64,000 nucleotides of DNA from Paenibacillus guangzhouensis (GTDB lineage: Bacteria > Bacillota > Bacilli > Paenibacillales > Paenibacillaceae). The stretch lies in assembly GCF_009363075.1 (NCBI RefSeq), contig NZ_CP045293.1:620001-684000 (forward strand). Reading direction: 5' to 3'. Every line of letters starts with the position of its first letter. Positions within the stretch are counted from its first letter, which is position 1. Shown in pieces: positions 8,240-17,900 of the stretch. The notes beneath the pieces are model-generated. The model did not search any database. It was not told the DNA's origin and saw only the letters and a list, made by a program, of their open reading frames with translations. The translations under genes and the position numbers were made by a program.

Positions 8240-9130
8240 ATGAGAACGGTTTCTATGCAAAGAAACATACTGTTATTCAGCTTTTTGTTTGTTCCTGTAT
8301 TGCTGTTATTGATGTTCGTGCTGTACCCGTTGTTCGAACTTATTCGATTAAGTTTTACCGATTGGAATGGCATGGATGCGAAGCAAGTTTACATTGGGTT
8401 CGACAATTACATGAAGATGTTTACCGATTCATCCGATGTATGGCTGTCCCTTCGCAATAACGGATTCTATTTCCTCTTTCATTTGATTATGATTCCGCTT
8501 GAATTAGCGGTTGCGGTTGTGTTGGACAGTAAGATTCGTGCCAATAAGTTTTTTAAGACCGTCGTATTTATGCCTTACATTATCAATGGGGTAGCGATTT
8601 CGTATATGTTTGCCTTCTTTTATAGTCCTATCAATGGGGGGTTAAATGGCATTCTTGAGGTGTTGGGGCTTGAGTCGCTCATACAGAATTGGCTCACGGA
8701 TGAATCCATCGTGAACCTTAGCTTGGTGTTTGTATCGATCTGGCGATTCTCAGGGTTCCATATCATCTTATTCTTGGCGGGTTTGCAATCGATCCCTCAG
8801 GATCAATTCGAGGCAGCTAAAATCGATGGCGCGAGCAGCATCCAGAATTTCTGGTATATTATTGTTCCTGGTGTGAAAAAGGTGTTAGAGGTTCTTTTGT
8901 TCTTAAATGTCGTTGGGGCGCTGCAAGTGTTCGATATTCCATATATTATGACACAGGGCGGCCCGGGTCATGCGAGCAGTACATTCACATTATATACCTT
9001 GGAGACGGCCTTCAAATTTAATAACTTCGGTATGGCTTCCGCGATGGGGATTACGATGTTAGTTCTCATTATTGTCCTGAATAGTGTACAGAAGAGGCTG
9101 TTCAACCTGAAGGGAGTGGATGAGGAATGA
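8240..9130 (+). CDS. ABC transporter permease, MalF/UgpA-like
   Basis: A 296-residue inner-membrane permease with about six hydrophobic segments. It carries the EAA loop contacting the ATPase (EAAKIDGASSIQNFWYIIVP, ~193-212). The length and N-terminal LYPLFELIRLSFTDW are typical of the CUT1 sugar-importer family. The start has GGAGGGG 6-8 nt upstream. The stop overlaps the next permease start by 4 nt (ATGA), indicating translational coupling and a heterodimeric channel. Confidence 0.94.
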   Translation: MRTVSMQRNILLFSFLFVPVLLLLMFVLYPLFELIRLSFTDWNGMDAKQVYIGFDNYMKMFTDSSDVWLSLRNNGFYFLFHLIMIPLELAVAVVLDSKIRANKFFKTVVFMPYIINGVAISYMFAFFYSPINGGLNGILEVLGLESLIQNWLTDESIVNLSLVFVSIWRFSGFHIILFLAGLQSIPQDQFEAAKIDGASSIQNFWYIIVPGVKKVLEVLLFLNVVGALQVFDIPYIMTQGGPGHASSTFTLYTLETAFKFNNFGMASAMGITMLVLIIVLNSVQKRLFNLKGVDEE

Positions 9131-9963
9131 CGCCTCGATTGGGAGTAGCTGTGAAGAAGCTCGCCGTGTATGTTATACTCATTGCGATTTGTCTGATGAT
9201 CTTCATTCCTTTACTCATCACGTTATTCGCTTCGTTCAAAACGTCGATGGAGATTGGTTCGGAATTTTCGCTGAAGCCGCCTGGAAGTTTTGATTTCGAT
9301 AACTATAGCGTGGTATTGGAGAAAGGGAAGTTTCTGCAGGGGTTTGGGAATTCGATGTTCCTGGTTGCAGTCAGTGTCGTCATTAATGCTTTATTAGGAA
9401 CGATGACAGCCTATGCGATTAATCGATTTGATTTTCGCTTGAAGAAGATCATTCTTGGTCTCTTCGTAGCCGGAATGATCATGCCTGGTATGATTACTGA
9501 AATTTCACGGTTTACGGTCATTAAAAATCTCGGACTGTATAATACCATCTGGGCTCCGATCGTGATTTATGCAGCAGCCAATTTAGTTCAGCTCTACATT
9601 TATACACAGTTCATCAACGGGATACCGAAAGAATTGGATGAGAGTGCCATGCTCGATGGATGCTCATACTTTGCAGTCTTCAATAAAATGATTTTCCCAC
9701 TTCTGCTGCCGGCAACGGCAACACTTGGGATAATAAAAGCAGTCGATGTGATGAACGATATGTATGTTCCATACCTGTACATGCCATCAAGCACACTACG
9801 AACGTTGACGACGACCTTGATGTATTTCAGCAGTTCAAAGTTTGGGAGTTGGGACTATTTAAGTGCTGCAATTATATTGGTCATGTTGCCGACGCTTGTG
9901 ATTTACCTGCTGTTTTCAAAGTATATTTTCAAAGGAATCGTTGCAGGTGCCGTAAAAGGGTAA
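9127..9963 (+). CDS. ABC transporter permease, MalG/UgpE-like
   Basis: A 278-residue second permease of the CUT1-type importer, with about six membrane segments. The EAA-type loop is present (ELDESAMLDGCSYFAVFNKM, ~176-195). The first residue of the motif is Asp rather than the more usual Glu-Ala-Ala form, as is common in MalG-like partners. It overlaps the upstream permease by 4 nt and is followed by a terminator. No ATP-binding subunit is encoded nearby, so a shared MsmX/UgpC-type ATPase is inferred to power the importer. Confidence 0.94.
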   Translation: MTPRLGVAVKKLAVYVILIAICLMIFIPLLITLFASFKTSMEIGSEFSLKPPGSFDFDNYSVVLEKGKFLQGFGNSMFLVAVSVVINALLGTMTAYAINRFDFRLKKIILGLFVAGMIMPGMITEISRFTVIKNLGLYNTIWAPIVIYAAANLVQLYIYTQFINGIPKELDESAMLDGCSYFAVFNKMIFPLLLPATATLGIIKAVDVMNDMYVPYLYMPSSTLRTLTTTLMYFSSSKFGSWDYLSAAIILVMLPTLVIYLLFSKYIFKGIVAGAVKG

Positions 9964-9982
9964 CATTAGGATCCCTGTATTC

Positions 9983-10026
9983 AAGAAACGGATAGCGTCT
10001 ATGAAGGACGGTATCCGTTTCTTTTT
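9983..10026 (+). terminator. Rho-independent terminator of the transporter operon
   Basis: Perfect 12-bp stem AAGAAACGGATA / TATCCGTTTCTT with a T-rich tail. Confidence 0.88.
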
Positions 10027-10170
10027 ATAAAGTAAAAACGAGATACAAAAGTCTTGAAAGGATATAAACTGCATTTCAGTCCTATTTATAGAACATAGAC
10101 GCAATTTAAGGAGCATTTTGCTGAAGGTGGATATGAATTCACCTTTTTTTGTTGTTGCCGGAACGATCGG

Positions 10171-10230
10171 AAAATAGATCATGAAATCCAAATTATCGTC
10201 ATTTAGTTATTGGCGGCAGCAGGGTATGAT
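10171..10230 (+). promoter_or_regulatory. Regulon element A upstream of the GH2-GH43 operon
   Basis: Half-sites GATCAT (10177-10182) and CGTCAT (10197-10202) are 20 bp apart. The -10 TATGAT at 10225-10230 lies 28 bp after the start of the second half-site. The 60-bp block is very similar to the one at 19432 (for example ATTATCGTCATT and TTGGCGG are shared) and has the same register as those at 3091 and 6692. The rest of 9964-10445 holds a terminator, this promoter and a ~210-nt leader with no convincing gene. Confidence 0.7.
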
Positions 10231-10301
10231 GAAACCAAAATACTCGATTTATTCGCGATCTTTATGTTCCTTCCTTTATATACTTCCACTCAATTTCTTT
10301 T

Positions 10302-10315
10302 AGCAAGCGCTTTCT
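10302..10315. promoter_or_regulatory. cre-like site (CcpA) in the GH2 leader
   Basis: Read on the minus strand it is AGAAAGCGCTTGCT, two mismatches from TGWAAGCGNTWNCA, both at the ends. It lies about 65 bp after the predicted transcription start, a roadblock-type position. Confidence 0.45.
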
Positions 10316-10388
10316 TCCAATGATTTATTCATTTATTCGCATCCTAACCTTGGAGGTGATGTCATATAAGACCTTAGTTAGATGGGCC

Positions 10389-10407
10389 AGAGGCCGCCAC
10401 GGCCTCT
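10389..10407 (+). other. Hairpin in the GH2 leader
   Basis: Perfect 7-bp stem AGAGGCC / GGCCTCT with a 5-nt loop, 38 nt before the start codon. No T run follows, so it is not a terminator. It could stabilise the message or affect translation. Confidence 0.5.
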
Positions 10408-10445
10408 TCAAAGCTATCGTCTATTATATTTTAAAGAGGTGTACG

Positions 10446-13400
10446 ATGAAGAGAATAACTTTATGGCTTGTCATCTTCTCCTTTATAATCGGAATGGAAA
10501 ATTCAAGTACAGCCGTTTACGCACAGCAAAGCAGTACCGTTCAGACAACGGAGCATACCAATGGCAGAACCGTTTTGAATTTCAATAGCGACTGGGGATT
10601 CTACAGAGGTGATTTAGCGGGTTCAGAGGCTATTGACTTTGATGATCAGGCATTTGCCAATGTAACGATTCCGCACACGATGAGACTGGAGAAGAAACAT
10701 GCCAATGGCGGTAAGGCCGTATATCAAGGAATTGGTTGGTACAGACGTTATTTTACGGTTGACGAGATGTACAGAGGAAATACGATCAATATTGACTATG
10801 AAGGTGTCATGACGGACAGTGACATCTATTTGAATGGAGAAAAAATATATACGCGCAATGGCGGCTATGTCGGATTTTCTATAGATATTACGGATAAGGT
10901 GAAATTTGGCGAAACCAATGTGTTAGCAGTAAGGGTATCTAGCATTGACAGTCCGGATACGCCGCCAGGAAAGCCAGTAGCTAATCTCGATTTCCATTAC
11001 TACGGCGGGATTTATAGAGATGTAACCATACGAATCACAAATCCGCTGCATATTTCAGATGCATTGCAGGCTGATACAACAGCTAGCGGCGGAGTTTTCG
11101 TGACTTATCCCGAAGTGAGCCGAGCTTCTGCCAAAGTGAATGTAAAAACCCATGTCGTTAACAAGAATAATACATCGGTAGATACGAAAGTCGTAAGTAA
11201 GATTGTAGACAAGGAAGGGAATACAGTTGCTCAGGGTGAAGCTGAAGCGGCAAGGATACCAGCAGGTGGAGATAAACAGTTTAATCAGGATTTGACGGTA
11301 ACCAATCCGAATTTATGGCATCCAGATACGCCTTATCTCTATTCTTTAGTCAGTGAAGTATACAACGGGTCAACTTTAGTCGATTCGGTTATGACAAAGA
11401 TCGGCATTAGAACGATTGCGTACAAGGCAGACGGCTTCTATATCAATGGTGAACGATTATATTTGCGCGGAGCCAATCGTCATCAAGCCTATCAGAATAT
11501 TGGAGATGCTGCCCCTAATTCAATGCAGTATCGTGATGCCATGCAAATCAAGGAAAATGGATTTAATGCGGTTCGTGCGACACATTATCCTAATGATCCG
11601 GCTTTTCTAGATGCAGCGGATGAACTAGGGTTATTGGTGATTGAATGTCAACCTGGCTGGCAGAACTTCACGAGAACGCAAAAGTTCTATGATCTCACAT
11701 TAAGAGATACACGAGAAATGATCCGACGCGACAGAAATAGACCATCCGTCATCCTATGGGAAACTTCACTGAACGAGACGGGCTACTCTGCCCAATGGGC
11801 TAAAGAAGCAACGGATATCGCTCATGCTGAATACCCTGGCAATCAGATGTATACCGCGGCTGATCATGGGCTTCAGGGATCTTACTATGATGTGAACTAC
11901 AAAGTCGTGGATACGAATTGGGATGCTAACCCTAGCAAATGGACGGATTTTGATCCCAACAAGCCATTTTTCACACGTGAATGGGGAGATTTTGAGGAAT
12001 CCAGTAAGGCGCTCAGAAAAGAAGGCGAAGGCGCAATGAATACGCAGATTTTGACGCGTCAGAGATATTTGAATGGCGATGGTTACTCGGACTGGGGCGG
12101 CCTCGATGCAAATGACCGAATAGGAGGTTACTTCTTATGGAGTTGGAATGACTACGCGCGAGGATCCACAACGAAGACCTTAGGAAGCGGAACCGTCGAT
12201 ATCGATCGATACGAAAAATATGATTACTACTGGTTGCAATCCATGCAATCGGCTAGAAATTCGGTTGTTGGTCCAATGGTGTTTATCGCAAGCACATATT
12301 CGCAGGCCTCAAGCCTAAATATCAATGTATTCAGTAACAGCGACAGTGTGAAGCTATATCAGAATAACGTATTGGTGAAAGAACTGACAAGGGAAGAGGC
12401 CCTGAACTCCGTTCCAAACATCGCAAAAAAAGGCGGCAGCCCCATTTTTACATTTACATTAGATAAGTTTGCGGCTGGTGAGCTTAGAGCCGAAGCGGTT
12501 TTAGATGGGAAAGTTGTGAAAACGCATACCGTGAGAACGCCAGGTCAAGCTGCTGGAATCGAAATTGAAGTTCGTGACAGAGGCATAACGCCAGTAGCAG
12601 ATGGTTCAGATGTCATTCCTGTATACTTCAAAGTCGTGGATGCACAGGGAATTGTCGTACCGAACTACGACGGTAAGATTCAAATTTCTGTAACAGGTGA
12701 AGGGGAACTCGTCGGCAAAAATATTGAAAGAATCGGTGTGGAAGAACAAAGTGTAGAAGGCGGTATCGGCTTTGCATTTGTAAGAACTACAGACGTTAGT
12801 GGAAATATCAATATTCATGCTGTAGCAGAAGGGCTTCAAGCGGGAGACAAGACGGTAAGTACAGTCCCTTACGAAGGAAAGTTTGCCCCTGACGGACAGC
12901 ATCGGCCATGGGTTGGCGGCGTTGAAAAGCTAGAAACGATAGAACAGACCTATAAAAATATCGCAATCGGTAAACCTGTGACAAGTTCTTCTGAACAATC
13001 GGGTAACTTTGCAAAGCATGCAGTGGATAACGACGAAGGTACAAGATGGTGTGCGAGTGGAGCATCCTTACCGCAGTGGATTCAGGTTGATTTACAGAAG
13101 AGCAGCGCTATAGCTGGGTTCCAGGTGATGTGGGAGCGAAGTACAAATGCTTACAAGTACTTTATAGAAGTGTCGGAAGATGGTGTCCAGTGGAAAAAAG
13201 TGATGGATAGAACATCCAATACGACACCTAACGGATATGAAGAAACGCAGTTGACAGAGACAAAAGGGAGATATGTCAGATTAACAATTGTGGATCGGAT
13301 TACCAATGGAGATTGGGCGTCTTTATATGAATTTAAAATCATCCCTTCGGACAATGAAGAACCAGGTGACATCATTACGGATGCGAAAATTGAAGCCATT

Positions 13401-14879
13401 ACATCATCTTCTGCAAGTGAAGCTGACAGAGGTACGGATAAGCTTAGAGATGGTATAACGACGATCGGAACAGGCTGGTTGTCTAAGGAACTCACTTTTC
13501 CACAATCCGTTACCGTCAAATTCAACAAACCTCAGTCGGTTGTTGGAAGTCGTATTTACTGGGAGAAGGACAGTAACTGGTACACGTATGATTTAGAAGT
13601 ATCTGCGGATGGTCGCATATGGCAGAAGGCACTCGATAATCGCTATGTCGGCGGACAGCACTTCACACCTGAAAAATTTGCTAAGTCATTTGACAACATC
13701 AAATATGCTCGTGTAACGATCAAGGTCATCACGGCTGGCGGCGGGTTCAGAATTGGGATGGCCGAATTGATCTTATATGGGAAAGATTATGTGGAACCAG
13801 AGAAGAATGAGTATGACTATGTTAGCGATCTGGAATGGGTGTCGGCACACAGTGATTATTATGCGGTTCTTAAGGATAAACCACAGTATGGCGGTTCGAC
13901 CCTTGACTTGAACGCTGCAGCAGGAGTTAAGACCTTTGCCAAAGGATTATCAGCAGATACAAATTCAGAAGTCGTCTACCGTGTAGACGGACGTGGGTAT
14001 ACAAGATTTCAAGCCTATATAGGAATTGACAAGAAAGCCCCTAAAATGGGTGGAGAAGCGATCTTTAAAGTGTATAAAGATAATGAACTAATCTATACAA
14101 GTCCTGTCAAGATGAGAGACGACAACTGTGAATTTATTGATCTTGATATCACAGGAGCCAAGCAGATGAAGCTTATTGCTGAATGGCACAACAATCCTGC
14201 TAATCCTGAAGCAAGGTACAATACGCATGTGGACTGGGCAGATGCCAAATTCATCTATGGCGCAGCGGTAACAACACCGTCCGGCTCCATCTCGGCGCCA
14301 GTTACAGTGACAGCTGGCCGAGCGTTCAACGTGCAAGTCGGCCTCAGCAGTGTAACGCAAGAGGTATATGCGCAGGATCTATCGGTAGATTTCGATCCGG
14401 GTACGTTCGAGTTTTTGTCTGCGAGCTCTCTCATTCCGGGGGTTAGCATCATCGATAAGAAGACGACGCCGGATGGCAAGCTGCGGTTCATCGTCGCAAG
14501 CACTGGTTCAGGCTATGCCGTAACCGGCACGAGGAATGTCCTTGAACTAACGTTCAGAGCGAAGGAAGTCGCTGAAGCGAGAGTCAATCGTGTCATCTCG
14601 CTGACGAAAGTTATGATTTCTGATGCAGAAGGTGTTGAGACGACCTTAGGAAATGCGAGCTCCACCGTACAAGTGGTGAAGGAGCAACCGCCGGTTGCAA
14701 CAGGCGATTTGAACGTCGACGGCAAAGTAACGATCGGTGACCTTGCGGTAGCTGCTGCGAACTATGGCGCAACGAAGGATAGCCCGAACTGGAGTAAGCT
14801 GCGAATGGCTGACTTTGACAACAACGGCGTCATTGATATCAGTGACTTGGCGGCGATCGCGCGGAAGATTATTCAATAA
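10446..14879 (+). CDS. Secreted modular GH2 beta-galactosidase-like enzyme with cohesin and dockerin
   Basis: A 1477-residue extracellular enzyme. Order: signal peptide (~1-26, ending AVYAQ); GH2 sugar-binding jelly roll (~40-200, ending FHYYGGIYRDV); Ig-like domain (~205-310); GH2 barrel (~310-600) with acid/base Glu in WETSLNE (~443) and nucleophile Glu in FTREWGD (~511); a linker region; two F5/8-type-C sugar-binding domains (~836-972 and ~981-1115); an NPCBM-like domain (~1118-1272); a cohesin-like domain (~1277-1415); and a type I dockerin (~1420-1477) with calcium loops DLNVDGKVTIGD and DFDNNGVIDISD. I chose ATG 10446 because it begins a proper signal peptide and has AGAGG 6 nt upstream. 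An in-frame ATG at 10359 has a Shine-Dalgarno sequence only 2 nt away and would bury the signal peptide. The GH43 gene follows 47 bp later. GH2 also includes mannosidases and glucuronidases, so specificity is open. Confidence 0.9.
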   Translation: MKRITLWLVIFSFIIGMENSSTAVYAQQSSTVQTTEHTNGRTVLNFNSDWGFYRGDLAGSEAIDFDDQAFANVTIPHTMRLEKKHANGGKAVYQGIGWYRRYFTVDEMYRGNTINIDYEGVMTDSDIYLNGEKIYTRNGGYVGFSIDITDKVKFGETNVLAVRVSSIDSPDTPPGKPVANLDFHYYGGIYRDVTIRITNPLHISDALQADTTASGGVFVTYPEVSRASAKVNVKTHVVNKNNTSVDTKVVSKIVDKEGNTVAQGEAEAARIPAGGDKQFNQDLTVTNPNLWHPDTPYLYSLVSEVYNGSTLVDSVMTKIGIRTIAYKADGFYINGERLYLRGANRHQAYQNIGDAAPNSMQYRDAMQIKENGFNAVRATHYPNDPAFLDAADELGLLVIECQPGWQNFTRTQKFYDLTLRDTREMIRRDRNRPSVILWETSLNETGYSAQWAKEATDIAHAEYPGNQMYTAADHGLQGSYYDVNYKVVDTNWDANPSKWTDFDPNKPFFTREWGDFEESSKALRKEGEGAMNTQILTRQRYLNGDGYSDWGGLDANDRIGGYFLWSWNDYARGSTTKTLGSGTVDIDRYEKYDYYWLQSMQSARNSVVGPMVFIASTYSQASSLNINVFSNSDSVKLYQNNVLVKELTREEALNSVPNIAKKGGSPIFTFTLDKFAAGELRAEAVLDGKVVKTHTVRTPGQAAGIEIEVRDRGITPVADGSDVIPVYFKVVDAQGIVVPNYDGKIQISVTGEGELVGKNIERIGVEEQSVEGGIGFAFVRTTDVSGNINIHAVAEGLQAGDKTVSTVPYEGKFAPDGQHRPWVGGVEKLETIEQTYKNIAIGKPVTSSSEQSGNFAKHAVDNDEGTRWCASGASLPQWIQVDLQKSSAIAGFQVMWERSTNAYKYFIEVSEDGVQWKKVMDRTSNTTPNGYEETQLTETKGRYVRLTIVDRITNGDWASLYEFKIIPSDNEEPGDIITDAKIEAITSSSASEADRGTDKLRDGITTIGTGWLSKELTFPQSVTVKFNKPQSVVGSRIYWEKDSNWYTYDLEVSADGRIWQKALDNRYVGGQHFTPEKFAKSFDNIKYARVTIKVITAGGGFRIGMAELILYGKDYVEPEKNEYDYVSDLEWVSAHSDYYAVLKDKPQYGGSTLDLNAAAGVKTFAKGLSADTNSEVVYRVDGRGYTRFQAYIGIDKKAPKMGGEAIFKVYKDNELIYTSPVKMRDDNCEFIDLDITGAKQMKLIAEWHNNPANPEARYNTHVDWADAKFIYGAAVTTPSGSISAPVTVTAGRAFNVQVGLSSVTQEVYAQDLSVDFDPGTFEFLSASSLIPGVSIIDKKTTPDGKLRFIVASTGSGYAVTGTRNVLELTFRAKEVAEARVNRVISLTKVMISDAEGVETTLGNASSTVQVVKEQPPVATGDLNVDGKVTIGDLAVAAANYGATKDSPNWSKLRMADFDNNGVIDISDLAAIARKIIQ
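14275..14879 (+). repeat. Cohesin-dockerin cassette, copy 1 (GH2 gene)
   Basis: The 3' ~600 bp of the GH2 gene are closely repeated at 18760-19357 and 24775-25375. Long blocks are the same apart from scattered changes, for example around TATGCGCAGGATCTATCGGT and GGAAATGCGAGCTC. Conservation here is far higher than in the upstream modules. Confidence 0.85.
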
Positions 14880-14926
14880 TGCATTAACGTTAATGTAATT
14901 ATTCCGTTTCAAGGAGGAAATTTAAT

Positions 14927-17900
14927 ATGTCTAATACAAGGCAAAGAGCAAGGAAAGCGATGATACTGGCCGTACTCATTGCATTGTTTGCCAATTTCCC
15001 AACCTATGCGAGAGCTGCAGACAATGGAAATGGTACATACACAAATCCGATCATGTGGGGGGATTATCCGGATAATGACGTGATCCGGGTGGGAGACACC
15101 TATTATATGTCATCGACGAGTATGCACCTCTTCCCCGGAAGCCCAATTATGAGTTCCAAAGATTTGGTCAATTGGAAATATGAAAGCTACGCTGTTGATA
15201 GAATGGTAGGAGACATGTACGACCTGAAGAATGGGCAGAATGCTTACGACGAAGGTCCGTGGGCAACCAGCTTAAGGTATCATAACGGTAAATTCTACTT
15301 GCTGTACAACATTAATCGAGATGCGGCATACGTAAGCATTGCCAATAGTGCACAAGGTCCGTGGACGATTTACAAGTTAGAAGATGAACTCTACGATCCC
15401 GGTCTATTTTTTGACGATAATGGTAAGGTGTACGTTGTGCATGGTCAAGGTCAACTCTACCTAAGCGAAATGAAAATTGTAAATGAAGCAACAGGTCAAC
15501 TTTCGATTATTTCTAAGAGAGCCCCCGGTGCATCAAGAAATGGAAAGATGATCTACGACTATAAGGGTGGTTATTATAACGAAGGATCACATGCTTATAA
15601 AATTGGAGAATACTATTACATCTTAAGTACGCCGACCTGGAATAAAGGCTCGAAGAAGGAAATAGCGATTCGAACAAAAGACTTGGCGAACGGCCCTTAT
15701 GAAGTAAAGGATATTATGACCAGCTTTATGAATTTTACCGGCAATGGCATACACCAGGGAGGGATTGTAGATGTTCCTCAGGGTGAAGGCAAGGAAGCAG
15801 AATGGTGGTCGGTCATATTCCAGGATCGCGGCAAGCTGGGGCGTGTTCCAACATTGCAGCCGGTGCAGTGGAAAGATGGATGGCCGTATATGGGAGAGCT
15901 GGATGGAGAAAAAGCGGTCGTTACGTTTAAGAAACCTAATATCCCAGGTTTGAGCACAACGGAACCGAAGGCACCTGCAACAACCGATGATTTCAACAGC
16001 AGCGCGTTAGGCTTGCAATGGCAGTGGAATCACAATCCTGACAATGACAAGTGGAGTCTTGCGGAAAGACCGGGATATATTAGACTTAAGACATCCAGTG
16101 TAGCCACTACGCTGGCCTATGCAAGAAATACACTGACGCAGAGAATCATTGGTCCGGATTGTATAGGAACTGTCAAGATGGACATCAGCCATATGGCTGA
16201 CGGCGATCAGGCTGGGTTGTCTGTCATCCAACGAGATTCTAATTTCATTGGCATAAAGAATGAAGATGGAAAGAAGAGAATCGTAGTGCAAGACTTATGG
16301 AACGAACAGGCATCCATTGATCTTCCCAAAAGAACTTCGAATATCTGGTTTAGAGCTGAAACTCCAAGATTTGAGTACAGAACGGAATTCTCATACAGCT
16401 TAGATGGAGCTAACTTCACTAGATTGGGCGGAAGATATGACATGCGTTATGGAACCTATGTTGGGATGAGGTTTGGTATTTTCAATTATGCAACAAAAGA
16501 CCTTGGCGGATATATTGATGTCGATTCATTTGACCTGACAACGACGGAAAACCAAGGGAATGTATTCGGGATAGATAAGAAGATGGATGCTGAACGTTAT
16601 GATGATCAAAATTATGTTACGGATAAAAATCTTACGATCAACGCAAAAACAGAGTGGACCCATGATGATGTGAACAACGGTTATGACCAAAGTATAGCGA
16701 ATATCAAGAACGGCGACTGGCTGCGTTACGATCAAGTAGATTTTGGTGATGGTGCGGCCAAATGGTTCAACGCAAGAGTAGCAAGTCATAAAACGAGCGG
16801 TACAATCGAGGTTAAGCTAGCTGATGCACAAGGCAATCCAGCTGAAACGATTGCAACACTGCAAATTCCAAATACCGGTGATTTGAATACGTATGTTAAT
16901 GCGAAGGTAGAGCTTTCAAGAAAAGTCACCGGCAAGCAAAAGATTTTTCTCGTATTTAACGGTGCGGATAAGGAAATAAGCAAGCTCAACTGGTTTATGT
17001 TCGGGTCAGGCGATTATCCAGCGATTGCAGCAGTTCCAACTCATGTTCAAGTGGGTTCAACAAAGAGCTCAACGATCGATATCGCATGGGATGCCGTATC
17101 CGGCGCATTACAGTATGATATCAAGATTAACAATAAGATCATAAGCAATGCGACAAGCTCATTTTCGGAAACAGGCTTACTTCCTGGAGCAACGTATACC
17201 GTACAGGTTCGATCCAAGAACTTTGCGGGGTTCAGTGAATGGAGTGAGGGTATAAAAATAACAACCAAAGCTGACCCGGAAATGATTCCTTCCAGTGGCA
17301 TGACGGTAACTGCTTCAAGTGAAGAAACGCAAGCCGAAGATAATAAGGCAGCAAATGTCTTAGATGGAAACTTAGATACGATCTGGCATACCAAATGGAG
17401 CGGTGGAAATACGCCTCCTCATACATTGGATTTCAACTTAGGACAGACGTATGACGTATATAAGCTGAAATATACACCAAGACAGTCCGGTGGAGATAAC
17501 GGTGTTGTAACCAAATACAACATCTACACAAGTATGGATGGAGTAAACTACACCTTGGTCAAGGAAAATGGAACATTTGTAAATGATTCCACGCCAAAGA
17601 CAGTAACATTTAGACCCACTCAGGCTCATTACCTGAGATTTGAAGTATTGGCTGGTCATAATGGCTTCGGTTCTGCTGCCGAAATGAACCTTTATCAAAA
17701 TGCAGACTCCATACCGGCCGTGTCTGGCAACAAGCCAGCTGCTGCAAGCAGTGAACAAGCAGGTTATGAAGCTTCTAAGGCTAACGATGGCGATCTAGCT
17801 ACCGCATGGAAAGCTGCAGTTCAAGATACTATGAAGACGTGGACAGTAGACTTGGAAGAAAAGTATGATTTGACAGGGATCGAGCTTGAATGGGCTACTG

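Noticed and set aside
10359-10445. Alternative GH2 start at ATG 10359 giving 29 extra residues
   Set aside because: The Shine-Dalgarno spacing of 2 nt is too short, and it would place a basic 29-residue stretch before the signal peptide.
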